Source: Gammaproteobacteria bacterium
GTDB lineage: Bacteria; Pseudomonadota; Gammaproteobacteria; Coxiellales; Coxiellaceae
Direction of reading: 5' to 3'
Length of the DNA: 57,123 nt
Assembly (NCBI GenBank): GCA_022601255.1
Contig: JAHZIV010000066.1
Span: 1 to 57,123 of the forward strand
Shown: piece by piece, positions 36,411 to 45,900 of the stretch
Numbering within the stretch: the stretch's first letter is position 1
How the letters are laid out: every line of letters begins with the position of its first letter
Position numbers and translations under genes: made by a program
Notes under the pieces: generated by a model
What the model was told of the DNA's origin: nothing
Database searches by the model: none
Seen by the model: the letters and a program-made list of their open reading frames with translations, nothing else

Positions 36411-37742
36411 TCAAGACTCCATTAATGCCTGTGCCACACGTTCCATTTTCATCGAACGTGATCCTTTAATTAGAATATTTGAATCTTCACCGCAGTTTTT
36501 TTTCACAGTATCAATCAACTGTTGTAAATCGGTAAAATGCTGCGATGATGAGCCAAATGCTTCTGCTGTCAATGCAGCCAACTCACCAAAAGTAAATAAA
36601 CGATCCACTTGATGCTTACTCGCATATTCGCCAATCTGTTTATGCAACTGTTCTTTTTGCTCACCCAACTCACCCATATCCGCAAACACCAGCCAGCGCT
36701 TACCTCGCAACACACTTAATGCATCAATCGCAGCACGCGTCGATGAAGGGTTCGCATTGTAAGCATCGTTGATAATCAACGCATTCTTATAGCCACGCTG
36801 CATCACCATACGTTTGGCTTCTGGCAGTGTCTTCTCTAAACCCGCTTTAATTTGCGATACCGTCAGCCCCATCGCCATACCAGCCGCTGCAGCTGCCAAC
36901 GCATTGGCGACATTATGCTTTCCTACAAGCTGCAAAGTCACATGAACACCCAACCCCTTTATATTAAAACTGGGATGACCCTGCTCATCTAGCACCACAT
37001 CGGTTGCTCTTAAGTCCGCATCCGTGTGCATGGCAAAACTGATCACTCGACGCTGCCTTGCACGCTTTTTCCATTCATTAAAAAATGGATCGTCTGCATT
37101 GAGCACCACCATACCCTCTTCTGTCACACCATCGATGATGTCGCCCTTCTCTTTTGCATAATGTTGCAAATCTTTAAAAAACTGCAGGTGCGCTGTTGTG
37201 ACATTGGTAATAATTGCCAAGTCTGGCTGCACAACATCAACCAATGTTTTTATTTCACCTGGCGCATTAGTACCGATCTCAGAAATTAAATACTGGTGCT
37301 GCGGTTGCAATTGCAGCAAAGTATGTGAAACCCCTATCTCATTATTAAAGCTGGCGACACTCGCATGGGTTAAACCTGCCTCAGAAAATACGTTTTGCAA
37401 TAACGCACGTGTTGTGGTCTTGCCACAGCTACCGGTTACGGCAATGACTTTTGCTGTCATCTGATCACGATGTGCTGCTGCTAATTGAATATAGGCTTGG
37501 CGAGTATCATCCACTATCAATACGGGCAAAGTGGTATCAACCATTTTATTTGCAATCACGGCACCAGCCTGTTGCTTCTCAGCAGCTGCAATAAAATCGT
37601 GCCCATCAAACTGATCACCCACAAAGGCGATGTATACATCGCCCGGTTGCAGTGTACGGGTATCACTACTGATCGAACTAAATTCGATATCACACTCTGG
37701 TTTTGAAATATTTAAAATCTGCGCGGCTTGAGATAATTTCAT
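36411..37742 (-). CDS. murF: UDP-MurNAc-tripeptide:D-Ala-D-Ala ligase
   Basis: Completes the cytosolic pentapeptide precursor. The P-loop is [28 protein letters not shown] and [10 protein letters not shown] are family motifs. 443 residues. Overlaps murE by 4 bp, so translation is coupled. No ddl gene for D-Ala-D-Ala is present in the window. Confidence 0.97.
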   Translation of the reverse strand: MKLSQAAQILNISKPECDIEFSSISSDTRTLQPGDVYIAFVGDQFDGHDFIAAAEKQQAGAVIANKMVDTTLPVLIVDDTRQAYIQLAAAHRDQMTAKVIAVTGSCGKTTTRALLQNVFSEAGLTHASVASFNNEIGVSHTLLQLQPQHQYLISEIGTNAPGEIKTLVDVVQPDLAIITNVTTAHLQFFKDLQHYAKEKGDIIDGVTEEGMVVLNADDPFFNEWKKRARQRRVISFAMHTDADLRATDVVLDEQGHPSFNIKGLGVHVTLQLVGKHNVANALAAAAAGMAMGLTVSQIKAGLEKTLPEAKRMVMQRGYKNALIINDAYNANPSSTRAAIDALSVLRGKRWLVFADMGELGEQKEQLHKQIGEYASKHQVDRLFTFGELAALTAEAFGSSSQHFTDLQQLIDTVKKNCGEDSNILIKGSRSMKMERVAQALMES

Positions 37743-39232
37743 GAAGCGCTCCCATATAACTGTTTCTGTACTTGTTCCACATCACTAAACGGCAGCATTC
37801 TATCACCAATTATCTGTTCTGTCTCATGTCCTTTACCTGCCACCAACACTAAATCATCATTTTGTGCTTTATCGATAGCATATTGAATCGCACTCGCTCG
37901 ATTTAAAATAACATTCACATAATCTCTATGGGTAAACCCCTGACAAATATCGTCGGCAATTTGCTGTGGGTCTTCACTACGAGGATTATCATTGGTCACT
38001 ACTTGATGATCACTTAGCTGCTCTGCAATCGCCGCCATCTGCGGGCGCTTACTCTTATCGCGATCACCACCACAACCAAACACGCACCACAGCACTCCAT
38101 CACAATGTTGGCGACACGCCTGCAAGGCCTGTTGTAATGCATCTGGTGTATGAGAAAAATCGACAATCACCGTTGGCTTATTGGCCGCAGTAAATAACTG
38201 CATCCGCCCTGCCACCGTACTGAGTTGGTTCAACGCATCAATACTGCTATCAAACGGCATCTCTAAAATATTCAGAACAGCCAGTACTGCCAGCACATTT
38301 TCTAAATTAAACAAACCAAATAACGGTGTCTGTAGCGCTGCAGCACCCCAAGGCGTTTCAACTTGACAGCTTAAACCTTTAGCATGCATTTCAATTTGCT
38401 TCGCCGCGACCATTTCACAATCACTCTGGTGTTGATCTTTCACAGTATAAGCATAGATGTTTAAATGCTTGGCATAGTGTCTGATCCACTGCTGCCCAAT
38501 GGCAGCATCGGCATTGATGACTGCTGTTTTCAAGCCTGGAGTTTTTAGCAAAGATTCTTTTGCTTTTGCATAGTGTTGCATATCTTGATGATAATCGAGA
38601 TGTTCATGACTTAAATTCGTAAACACCGCAATATCAAAACTAACGGCTGCCACTCTTGCTTGCACTAAAGCATGCGATGACACCTCCATTGCAACAACCT
38701 TCACACCATCATCTCGACACTGCGCCAAGAAAGCATGCACAGCAATCACATCGGGAGTGGTGAAACCGGTTTTTTCAAGCTTGGGCCAAACACCGGCACC
38801 CAACGTTCCCATCACGGCTACTGATTGCTGTTGCGATAAGGCTTGCGCGATAAACTGTGTCACCGAGGTTTTACCATTGGTGCCCGTAACTCCAATCACT
38901 GTTAATTCTTTTGAGGGGTGTTGATAAAAACGTGCCGCCATATCGCCCAAGCGTTGTTGGCAATTCTCAATCGCGATGCAGGGAATGCTCGGTTGTGTTT
39001 CAAACTTCCAATCAGCTTCATAGATGATGGCAACGGCACCTTGATTAATAGCATGCTGGATAAAATCTCGTCCATCAGCGCGATCGCCTGGAAATGCAAT
39101 GAATGCTGCGCCTTTCGTAACTTGGCGACTGTCTGACGTTATTTTATGAACAGGGGCATCGGGAATGGATTGTTGTTCAGCAATCCCTGTTACTAGTTGA
39201 TCTAATGAAATTTTATAGGTTTTGTGTGACAT
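37739..39232 (-). CDS. murE: UDP-MurNAc-dipeptide:meso-diaminopimelate ligase
   Basis: Adds the third residue of the peptide. The P-loop is VTGTNGKTSVTQFI; the DNPRSEDP motif near the C-terminus is the classical sign of meso-diaminopimelate as substrate, expected for a Gram-negative wall. About 497 residues from ATG 39232; GTG 39253 is in frame and neither has a good ribosome site. Its upstream neighbour in other genomes, ftsI, is displaced by a 2-kb insertion. Confidence 0.97.
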   Translation of the reverse strand: MSHKTYKISLDQLVTGIAEQQSIPDAPVHKITSDSRQVTKGAAFIAFPGDRADGRDFIQHAINQGAVAIIYEADWKFETQPSIPCIAIENCQQRLGDMAARFYQHPSKELTVIGVTGTNGKTSVTQFIAQALSQQQSVAVMGTLGAGVWPKLEKTGFTTPDVIAVHAFLAQCRDDGVKVVAMEVSSHALVQARVAAVSFDIAVFTNLSHEHLDYHQDMQHYAKAKESLLKTPGLKTAVINADAAIGQQWIRHYAKHLNIYAYTVKDQHQSDCEMVAAKQIEMHAKGLSCQVETPWGAAALQTPLFGLFNLENVLAVLAVLNILEMPFDSSIDALNQLSTVAGRMQLFTAANKPTVIVDFSHTPDALQQALQACRQHCDGVLWCVFGCGGDRDKSKRPQMAAIAEQLSDHQVVTNDNPRSEDPQQIADDICQGFTHRDYVNVILNRASAIQYAIDKAQNDDLVLVAGKGHETEQIIGDRMLPFSDVEQVQKQLYGSAS

Positions 39233-39452
39233 TAGTATAGTATACAGAACCACTTATAAACGTGCTAGGCCCTTGAGCTCATCACACATCAGAAGTGACA
39301 TACCATGACAAAGTCATATTTCGAAAGTAAATATAAAAAAAGTATTCTCAAAAAAATAGTAATTAGGTAATGACATCACACAGCTCCATAATAAATAAAT
39401 GCAAACAGACTACGTACTTTTACGCACACATATAACAGCAGATACATCGACA

Positions 39453-39478
39453 TTTATGCTATTTTTCGATAGCATAAA
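39453..39478. promoter_or_regulatory. Inverted repeat before the dcw-inserted gene
   Basis: TTTATGCTA (39453-39461) and TAGCATAAA (39470-39478) form a perfect 9-bp inverted repeat with an 8-nt spacer, ending 23 bp before the start codon. It could be an operator or an mRNA hairpin near the ribosome site. No U-run follows. The rest of 39254-39501 is AT-rich with no clear gene. Confidence 0.5.
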
Positions 39479-39501
39479 CGGAACATGATAAGGAGGTTAT
39501 T

Positions 39502-41397
39502 ATGAAAGTGAAATTATATCAACGTGCATTACATGATTGTGAAACATACATTAACGAATGCTCTTCTGATTGGACTTCCAATAAAGAACGTGCTGATTTC
39601 ATAGATCTTATAAAAAGACACGCTACCAGTATAAAAACGCTCTACCAACAAATGAAAAAAAATGGGAAATCAAGTGAACTGCTTAAGCAAATTGACTTGT
39701 TCGAGCGCGCCCTACTTAAGATGTATTTTATATTCACAGGAAAAAGCAAGCAAAAAAGCCAGCATGGAACAAAGAGGTTGTACGATATACTGACTCATAC
39801 TAGGAATGAAATGCTTCAAGGCGAAATTGAATACCCTCGACCAGAGGAAAGCGAGGACTCTGAATCTTTTTGTTCAAGAGTCTCAAATGATGTAAAAGAA
39901 TATTACATAAGAAAAAATATGTATGAAAAAAACAGTCATTTTGGAATACCCATTTTCAAGATGGTAGTTGAAAGCACTTGCTTTGGTCATGAAGAAGATA
40001 GAAACAAGACTACAAAAGAAATGCAGGACAGAGCAAGACGAATAAAACTCCTGAGAGAGCACCAACCCAGCTCGGCTGCTTTGCAAGATATGGCCGCAAT
40101 AGATGAACAACAACTACTTCTAGAGATGTACATCAATCACAAAGTCAAAGTTTATGCTATGCAAGATTCAATATTACGAGATGTCATTGATGAAACTAAA
40201 AATGAAATATTATTGAGCGGCAAAGTAAGACATCCTACATTACCCTCCAGAGTACTCGACACCTATCAAGCAGATTTTGTTAGAAAATTCAAAGCAAGCT
40301 GTGAGAGGTTTTATAGAAAAGCATTATCTAACCATGAAACCCCTGAAACAAATATTTTTCTCGAAGGTGCTACTCTATCACTTAGCGCCATATCAGAATC
40401 AAGCGATCATGCTGCTCTCAAAGATCTTAATGGTGTCGTTCAGGGACTGTATGGAATTTACAAAAAAAGCCAGCAAGATGCAATTAAAAAGGTTGTTAGC
40501 TTTTTGAGATCACAAGACCCTGATGATTTATCTGAATTAAGCGATCTCATTGCAAGACATATTGTATTACGACATGGCGAGGTTATAAAAAGTCTCTCTA
40601 CAAATGCGCGAAACTTTTATGCCGAAAGCTTGGCTTTTGTTGGCATGCATCATATGGTGCATAACGATCACCTGCAACACATCGACCTAAAATCACCCGA
40701 ATCATTTATGAGATGTTTTAGGTCTATGCTTGATGGCATACAAAATAAACTTATCAGCAAGCCAAAAAAGAAAGTGCCGAGAAAAATCAGTAAAAAAGAA
40801 TTTGAGAATTCTCTTATTTGCCTTGTTGACAAAGAAACTCATAAACAACACTGGTACAAACCGAAAGATTCAGACTCAATTGATGTATTAAAAGTAAAAG
40901 TTGAAGGGCCCTTTGGTTTTGATGAGTTTGACACTACAGAGCATGAACCCGTTGATATCAAGCAAAAGTATTATGCTGAAAATATCTGGGTCCGTGTATT
41001 TGTAGAAGTAGAGCTGAATAAAACTAGCGCCCCACAATACGCACCTGGAAAATTTCACAATCCCAGGGTGACTTTAAAAAATGAAACAAAAGAACAAATA
41101 CGCACACTATTTGCCAGTGACTTATTCGATTTCTTAGGCAAAGAGGCCAATGCTCAACTTGTATTAGTTGGCACAGATGGTGATACTGCAAGAAGTGAGT
41201 TTTGCTCAGCAATAGCAACCTTTATCAGCAATAGTGATATAATTAGACCCAGCAATCGTCACCCAAACCAACTAAAACTAAACATTCCAGAATCATCTTT
41301 TATTGCAAAAGAAAAGCGCCGTAAATGGGAAGCTGGCGTTAAGAAAAAATTTGCAGAAATGCTCTCTAGTCAACAATCGTTACAACTTACTGTCTGA
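39502..41397 (+). CDS. Unknown 631-residue repeat-containing protein inserted in the dcw cluster
   Basis: No family recognised. The soluble, highly charged protein has an internally repeated helical region: RNEMLQGEIEYP (about 103-114) and KNEILLSGKVRHP (about 232-244) sit in similar surroundings, and a looser third unit follows (about 300-410). Residues about 430-631 form a different, mixed domain (SLICLVDKETHKQHW, NIWVRVFVEVEL). A near-perfect Shine-Dalgarno TAAGGAGGT (39489-39497) suggests strong translation. Its orientation is opposite to all dcw genes, and it ends 19 bp from the ftsI stop. Size, composition and placement suggest a horizontally gained, effector-like gene; this is inference. 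Confidence 0.75.
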   Translation: MKVKLYQRALHDCETYINECSSDWTSNKERADFIDLIKRHATSIKTLYQQMKKNGKSSELLKQIDLFERALLKMYFIFTGKSKQKSQHGTKRLYDILTHTRNEMLQGEIEYPRPEESEDSESFCSRVSNDVKEYYIRKNMYEKNSHFGIPIFKMVVESTCFGHEEDRNKTTKEMQDRARRIKLLREHQPSSAALQDMAAIDEQQLLLEMYINHKVKVYAMQDSILRDVIDETKNEILLSGKVRHPTLPSRVLDTYQADFVRKFKASCERFYRKALSNHETPETNIFLEGATLSLSAISESSDHAALKDLNGVVQGLYGIYKKSQQDAIKKVVSFLRSQDPDDLSELSDLIARHIVLRHGEVIKSLSTNARNFYAESLAFVGMHHMVHNDHLQHIDLKSPESFMRCFRSMLDGIQNKLISKPKKKVPRKISKKEFENSLICLVDKETHKQHWYKPKDSDSIDVLKVKVEGPFGFDEFDTTEHEPVDIKQKYYAENIWVRVFVEVELNKTSAPQYAPGKFHNPRVTLKNETKEQIRTLFASDLFDFLGKEANAQLVLVGTDGDTARSEFCSAIATFISNSDIIRPSNRHPNQLKLNIPESSFIAKEKRRKWEAGVKKKFAEMLSSQQSLQLTV

Positions 41398-41416
41398 CTT
41401 GTCTAAGCTCATAGCT

Positions 41417-43072
41417 TCAGCTTGCAGGCAAATGGTCCGGCTGGATATTGAGAATATTCAAAGCACCCGCCATCACTTTTGAAAAAACGGGTGCAGCCAC
41501 CAATCCACCAAAGTGCTGTCCCTTTGGATCACGCAGCACGACCGCCACTACTAACTGCGGATTGGTCGCCGGCGCATAGCCGACAAAGTCCGCCCAATAA
41601 CGATGCTTATCATAACCGTTTGGGCCTGCTATATAAGCTGTTCCTGTCTTTCCCGCCACCCAATAATCAGGCACTCGTGCACGTGTGCCAGTACCACCAG
41701 GCTCCACTACTGTTTCTAACATCGTTGTCAACATCTGCGCTGTCTTTGCAGGAATAATACGCTGACCTTGCACCGGTTGTTGGCGCATTAAAAAAGTCAC
41801 CGGCACCTTGAGTCCTGCATCAGCAATTACGCTATATGCATGTGCTAACTGCAAAGTGGTAACCGCAATCCCATAACCATAGGCCAATGTTGCCACCACA
41901 CTCGGATACCAACGATTCTGTGGCACTAATGTTCCACTCGACTCCCCAGGAAAACCACTTTGTGTGCGTTCACCAAAACCAAACTGATGCAACAAATCCC
42001 AATATTTCTGTGGCTGCATTGACAACAAAATCTTCGCAGCACCAATATTACTCGAGCGCTGTAACACTTGAGTTAAATTAATCACACCGTTGTTTAAGCC
42101 ATCATCTTTAATCTCATAACCACCAATCTCCATCCAACCTGGGTTAGTGTCAATCGTAGAATTAGGCGTATACTTGCCACTGTCTAACGCCAAGGCAATA
42201 TTAAAGGATTTAATGGTAGAGCCCGGCTCAAACATATCCGTTACCGCACGATTGCGATATCGACCCGGCTCTCCCGCCGGACGACTATTAGGATTGTACG
42301 TTGGCTCATTAACCATCGCCAAAATTTCACCCGTCTTTGGATTTAACACCACAACAGATCCTGCAGCGGCATGATATTGATTCACTGCCGACTGTAAACT
42401 ACGAAAAGCCAAATACTGAATACGATGATCCATGCTCAAGGTTAAATCATGGCCCTGGATGGGCTTCTCCAATAAAGCCAACTGCGATACCACATGGTTA
42501 TAACGATCTTTCACAACTTCACGCTTACCAGGCGTACCACTCAACCATTTATCATAGGCTAATTCTAAACCTTCCTGACCATGATCATCTACATTTGTGA
42601 GCCCTACAACGTGCGCTGCAATAGCACCCTCAGGATAAAAACGTTTATATTCTTCTTGAAAATACACACCTGGAATATTTAGCGCACTTACCTGATTTGT
42701 TACCGAAGGAGGGTTACTCCTTTTTAAATAAACAAATTCGTGATTACCATCATTATGAACATGACGGCGAATATAACCCGGAGAAACGCTTAGTATTCGC
42801 GCCAAGTTATAAAGCTGTCGCGTAGTTATCTGAACCTTCTTTGGATTCACCCACACCGACTCTACTGGTACACTGATAGCCAAAGGCGCCCCCAATCGAT
42901 CAGTGATCATACCGCGGTAAGCTGGCAAGTTAACAATACGAATGATGCGCGCCTTACTTTGATTTAACAAGAAAGATCGCTTAATGATGTTTAAATCTAC
43001 CAGACGCCAAATCAAACCAATCAGTGCAGCAGATAATAAACCACAAATAAAATACCAACGCCAACGAGCCAT
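41417..43072 (-). CDS. ftsI: Division transpeptidase FtsI (PBP3)
   Basis: Septal peptidoglycan transpeptidase, anchored by one N-terminal membrane segment (about 8-28). The three penicillin-binding motifs are visible: STIK with active Ser285, SSN at about 340-342 and KTGT at about 475-478. 551 residues. The stop of ftsL and the ftsI start share one base (TAATG). Confidence 0.97.
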   Translation of the reverse strand: MARWRWYFICGLLSAALIGLIWRLVDLNIIKRSFLLNQSKARIIRIVNLPAYRGMITDRLGAPLAISVPVESVWVNPKKVQITTRQLYNLARILSVSPGYIRRHVHNDGNHEFVYLKRSNPPSVTNQVSALNIPGVYFQEEYKRFYPEGAIAAHVVGLTNVDDHGQEGLELAYDKWLSGTPGKREVVKDRYNHVVSQLALLEKPIQGHDLTLSMDHRIQYLAFRSLQSAVNQYHAAAGSVVVLNPKTGEILAMVNEPTYNPNSRPAGEPGRYRNRAVTDMFEPGSTIKSFNIALALDSGKYTPNSTIDTNPGWMEIGGYEIKDDGLNNGVINLTQVLQRSSNIGAAKILLSMQPQKYWDLLHQFGFGERTQSGFPGESSGTLVPQNRWYPSVVATLAYGYGIAVTTLQLAHAYSVIADAGLKVPVTFLMRQQPVQGQRIIPAKTAQMLTTMLETVVEPGGTGTRARVPDYWVAGKTGTAYIAGPNGYDKHRYWADFVGYAPATNPQLVVAVVLRDPKGQHFGGLVAAPVFSKVMAGALNILNIQPDHLPAS

Positions 43073-43413
43073 TAACTATCCGTCTCTACCATCACCACAT
43101 TTTTTTGAGTGGGCAATACCATACCTAATTTTCCAGTTGCAACTTGCTGTATACGTGACTGCCTTGCTAACGTACCCTGCTCTAATAATAATTTACTCCA
43201 AACTACTTGGTAATCCTGACTCTGTGTTTGCAAAGATTGATATTGCATAAACAAACGCCGATTCAAATCTTTTAAATACACCACACCAATTGCAGTTAAA
43301 AATAAACTTAACAACAATAATGTAATTGCAATACCGCGCACAGAAACAGACATCCAGCTGGTTCTAAGCGATTGAAATGTTCCGACAGCATAAGCTCTTG
43401 CCATGGTATTCAT
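43072..43413 (-). CDS. ftsL: Cell division protein FtsL
   Basis: Small bitopic protein that activates FtsWI together with FtsB and FtsQ. One membrane segment (about 27-47) followed by a coiled coil (LNRRLFMQYQSLQTQSQDYQVVWSKLLLEQGTLA). Length 113 fits. It overlaps rsmH by 4 bp (ATGA). Assignment rests on both the topology and the place between rsmH and ftsI. Confidence 0.93.
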   Translation of the reverse strand: MNTMARAYAVGTFQSLRTSWMSVSVRGIAITLLLLSLFLTAIGVVYLKDLNRRLFMQYQSLQTQSQDYQVVWSKLLLEQGTLARQSRIQQVATGKLGMVLPTQKNVVMVETDS

Positions 43414-44336
43414 TTTATTTTCTCCGCTATCCTTAAACGAGCACTCCTTGCCCGAGGGTTCTCCGCCACTTCTTTCGCAGTTGGCCGAATCAGGCGGCCA
43501 ATTTTACGCATTCTGCGCGGTAAATCTACATCTTTTATCGGGAAATTCGACGGATAGGGATCGCCTTGTGAATGCTTTTGTATAAATTGCTTCACAATGC
43601 GATCCTCCAAAGAGTGGAAACTAATGACACTCATCCGTCCCCTTACCGATAATACATCGATGGTTTGCTCTAAACAGTTTGTTAAATCTTCTAATTCATT
43701 ATTTATATAAATACGAATCGCCTGAAAACTACGTGTTGCAGGATGCTTATGCAACTCACGCTGAGGACAAGCATTTGCTATAATGTCTGCTAATTGCGTT
43801 GTCGTTGTAATATGTTTCTCTTCACGTGCAGTAACAATTGCATTGGCAATACGACGCGAATAGCGCTCTTCACCATAATGCTTTAAAACACGGGAAATAT
43901 CATCTGCGCTAGCCTGGCTCACCCAGGTAGCTGCATCCATGCCTTGTTGCGTATTCATCCTCATATCAAGAGGCCCTTCCTTAGTAAAACTAAACCCTCT
44001 AGCAGGGTCGTCCAGTTGTGGAGAGGATACACCTGCATCCAACAACACTCCATCAATCTTGCCAACAATTTCATGCTGCATCGCAACATCTTTTAATTCT
44101 GCAAACGAAGCATGTTCGATACAGAATCTAGGATCCAGAAACGGTGTCCGTTTTGCAACTTCAATCGCCTCCGGATCCTTATCTAGGGCTATCAACCGAC
44201 CGTTGGTCCCTAGTTGCCGCAAGATCCCAAAACTATGACCACCTCTTCCGAAGGTGGCATCGACATAAATGCCGTCGGGTTTTATCGCAAGTCCTGTTAT
44301 CGCTTCCTCAAACAGCACTGGCTGATGTGTTGTCAT
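43410..44336 (-). CDS. rsmH: 16S rRNA m4C1402 methyltransferase
   Basis: Methylates N4 of C1402 in the ribosomal decoding centre using S-adenosylmethionine. The motifs YVDATFGRGGHS, ALDKDPEA, GVLLDAGVSSPQLDDPARGFSF and ISFHSLEDRIVKQF are characteristic. 308 residues, normal length. Second gene of the dcw cluster. Confidence 0.98.
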   Translation of the reverse strand: MTTHQPVLFEEAITGLAIKPDGIYVDATFGRGGHSFGILRQLGTNGRLIALDKDPEAIEVAKRTPFLDPRFCIEHASFAELKDVAMQHEIVGKIDGVLLDAGVSSPQLDDPARGFSFTKEGPLDMRMNTQQGMDAATWVSQASADDISRVLKHYGEERYSRRIANAIVTAREEKHITTTTQLADIIANACPQRELHKHPATRSFQAIRIYINNELEDLTNCLEQTIDVLSVRGRMSVISFHSLEDRIVKQFIQKHSQGDPYPSNFPIKDVDLPRRMRKIGRLIRPTAKEVAENPRARSARLRIAEKIK

Positions 44337-44350
44337 AATTGCACTCTTTG

Positions 44351-44806
44351 TTATAGCGATAAGCCCATTAACTCGGATGGCATATCGTCACCCTGTAACC
44401 CTTCCGCTAACCATGCATCACGACCCATCTGCCATTGCGACTCACCCCAAACTTCAAATCGTTTGCCTTGCCCTACCAACATGATCGATTTATCTAAACC
44501 TGCATATTCACGTAGTAATGGCGGCAATAACACTCGCCCACTGCGATCGAGCTCAAGCTCCGTCGCATGCCCAATCAACAAACGTTGAATACGGCGAGTA
44601 GCGGGTAAAAAAGTAGGAAGTGTTTCCAACTTCTCTTCAATCACAACCCATTGCGGAAGCGGATACAACAGCAAACATCTTTCTTCAGGATCAATGGTAA
44701 TCACAAGCCCACCATTGGCCTCATCCATGATTGCCTGCCGGTATTGAGTGGGGATAGTCACTCGTCCCTTGGCATCAATGTTTAGGGATGCTAATCCACG
44801 AAACAT
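44351..44806 (-). CDS. mraZ: Transcriptional regulator MraZ
   Basis: AbrB-like DNA-binding protein that represses the dcw operon, including its own gene. Both SpoVT/AbrB-type halves are present (MFRGLASLNIDAKGRVTIPTQYR and LELDRSGRVLLPPLLREYAGL). 151 residues from ATG 44806, preceded by GGGAGA; the longer frame from 44830 would start inside the operator repeats. First gene of the cluster. Confidence 0.97.
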   Translation of the reverse strand: MFRGLASLNIDAKGRVTIPTQYRQAIMDEANGGLVITIDPEERCLLLYPLPQWVVIEEKLETLPTFLPATRRIQRLLIGHATELELDRSGRVLLPPLLREYAGLDKSIMLVGQGKRFEVWGESQWQMGRDAWLAEGLQGDDMPSELMGLSL

Positions 44807-44810
44807 AATT

Positions 44811-44860
44811 TTTCTCCCACAATTACCCACATTATACCACCACAGAACACGATGTGTACA
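44811..44860 (-). promoter_or_regulatory. mraZ promoter with MraZ operator repeats
   Basis: On the minus strand three direct repeats follow each other at a 10-bp period: GTGGTATAAT, GTGGGTAATT and GTGGGAGAAA (44811-44840). This matches the known MraZ operator, GTGGG-type boxes with 5-bp spacers. The first repeat contains the -10 TATAAT (44831-44836), with TGTACA (44855-44860) 18 bp upstream as a weak -35. Repressor binding would cover the start of transcription. Confidence 0.8.
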
Positions 44861-45058
44861 TATTTCTTCAAGTTAAACATGAGAAAAGTTTTGTAACAGT
44901 TGGGCAAAAACTATCATGCAGAGTAAAGTTGATTCAAAACATAGCGTTACACTAGTAATATTATAAATATACTTAATTAATAGATATTATTATATCCTTA
45001 CTTCCTCAAATAGAGCGCGTCGTTGCGCACGGATGAAATATTGTCATATAGGGAAATA

Positions 45059-45700
45059 CTAGGCTGTCACTAAAGAATGTTTGACCTGTTTTATGACTTC
45101 TGAAAATTTGTGCCTAAACTTATGCGCCTTAGCAACATTTTCTGCCACTAGATAATTGAACATGATCTGCCGACGCTGACCAACAAACTGCTTATAGCCA
45201 TGCCAACTATTGTCCGCAACTTTAAAAATAATACACGTCCCAGCCTCTGGTGAAACTTCCTCAAAATAATTATCAACATTATTATCACGAAGCAAACGCA
45301 ATCGGCCGGTAGGCTCTAGCCAATCTGGGTTTAGATAAAGCAAGATGGTAATAATTTTATCCTTGCTATCGGTATGTGCACGCCCATCGCGAGCTGCCGA
45401 AAAACCGCGCAATGTAGCCATTACTGGTTTTCCTGTGAGGTCTGAGCCGAAGTTTTGATCAAGCCACTTTCTAATTGCTTCACTTTTCAACTCTTCTACC
45501 ACACTATTTAAAGCATTTGCACCCGCAAAATTCTTACAATTAAAAACACCAGTACCACATAGCTCAGGAAAGCCATTACAAATCTCCATCACCTTTTCTG
45601 GTCGGATAAAATTTTTGATCACTGAGTACTGGAATGGTGTACGATGCACTTCTGCACCTGAAATAACAGGCATATTAAGGTACTGCAAGCTTTGGTCCAC
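45059..45700 (-). CDS. 2OG-Fe(II) oxygenase-family protein (first of two)
   Basis: 213 residues with the double-stranded beta-helix oxygenase pattern. The iron ligands are His and Asp in GRAHTDSKDK and His in NSWHGYK; the Arg in GQRRQIMFNYL would bind 2-oxoglutarate. Related proteins hydroxylate sugars, lipids or proteins. It starts with GTG at 45700, with AAGGA before it. A terminator-like hairpin lies in its leader. A related but divergent copy is at 46866-47537, with an ELM1-like gene between them. Confidence 0.8.
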   Translation of the reverse strand: MDQSLQYLNMPVISGAEVHRTPFQYSVIKNFIRPEKVMEICNGFPELCGTGVFNCKNFAGANALNSVVEELKSEAIRKWLDQNFGSDLTGKPVMATLRGFSAARDGRAHTDSKDKIITILLYLNPDWLEPTGRLRLLRDNNVDNYFEEVSPEAGTCIIFKVADNSWHGYKQFVGQRRQIMFNYLVAENVAKAHKFRHKFSEVIKQVKHSLVTA

Positions 45701-45722
45701 TAGAAAATCCTTAAGTGTAAAA

Positions 45723-45740
45723 CCCGCTATGAACAGCGGG
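45723..45740 (-). terminator. Terminator-like hairpin in the oxygenase-gene leader
   Basis: On the minus strand CCCGCT and AGCGGG pair across a 6-nt loop and are followed directly by TTTTAC. The stem ends 22 bp before the GTG start codon, so it stands between any upstream promoter and the gene. It could be an attenuator or the end of a short transcript. The rest of 45741-45900 is AT-rich without a clear gene. Confidence 0.5.
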
Positions 45741-45900
45741 GTAAGTCCCTCGACACAGTTAATTTAAACAAAATATAAGACATTTTACAACATAGAAACA
45801 ATGATCAGACCAAAAGCAAAGCAATCATATCAAGGTATTTTATAAATGCCAGTGCTTGTCATAGCCTATAGATAGACTAGCTGCTACACTTCTAAACCTT

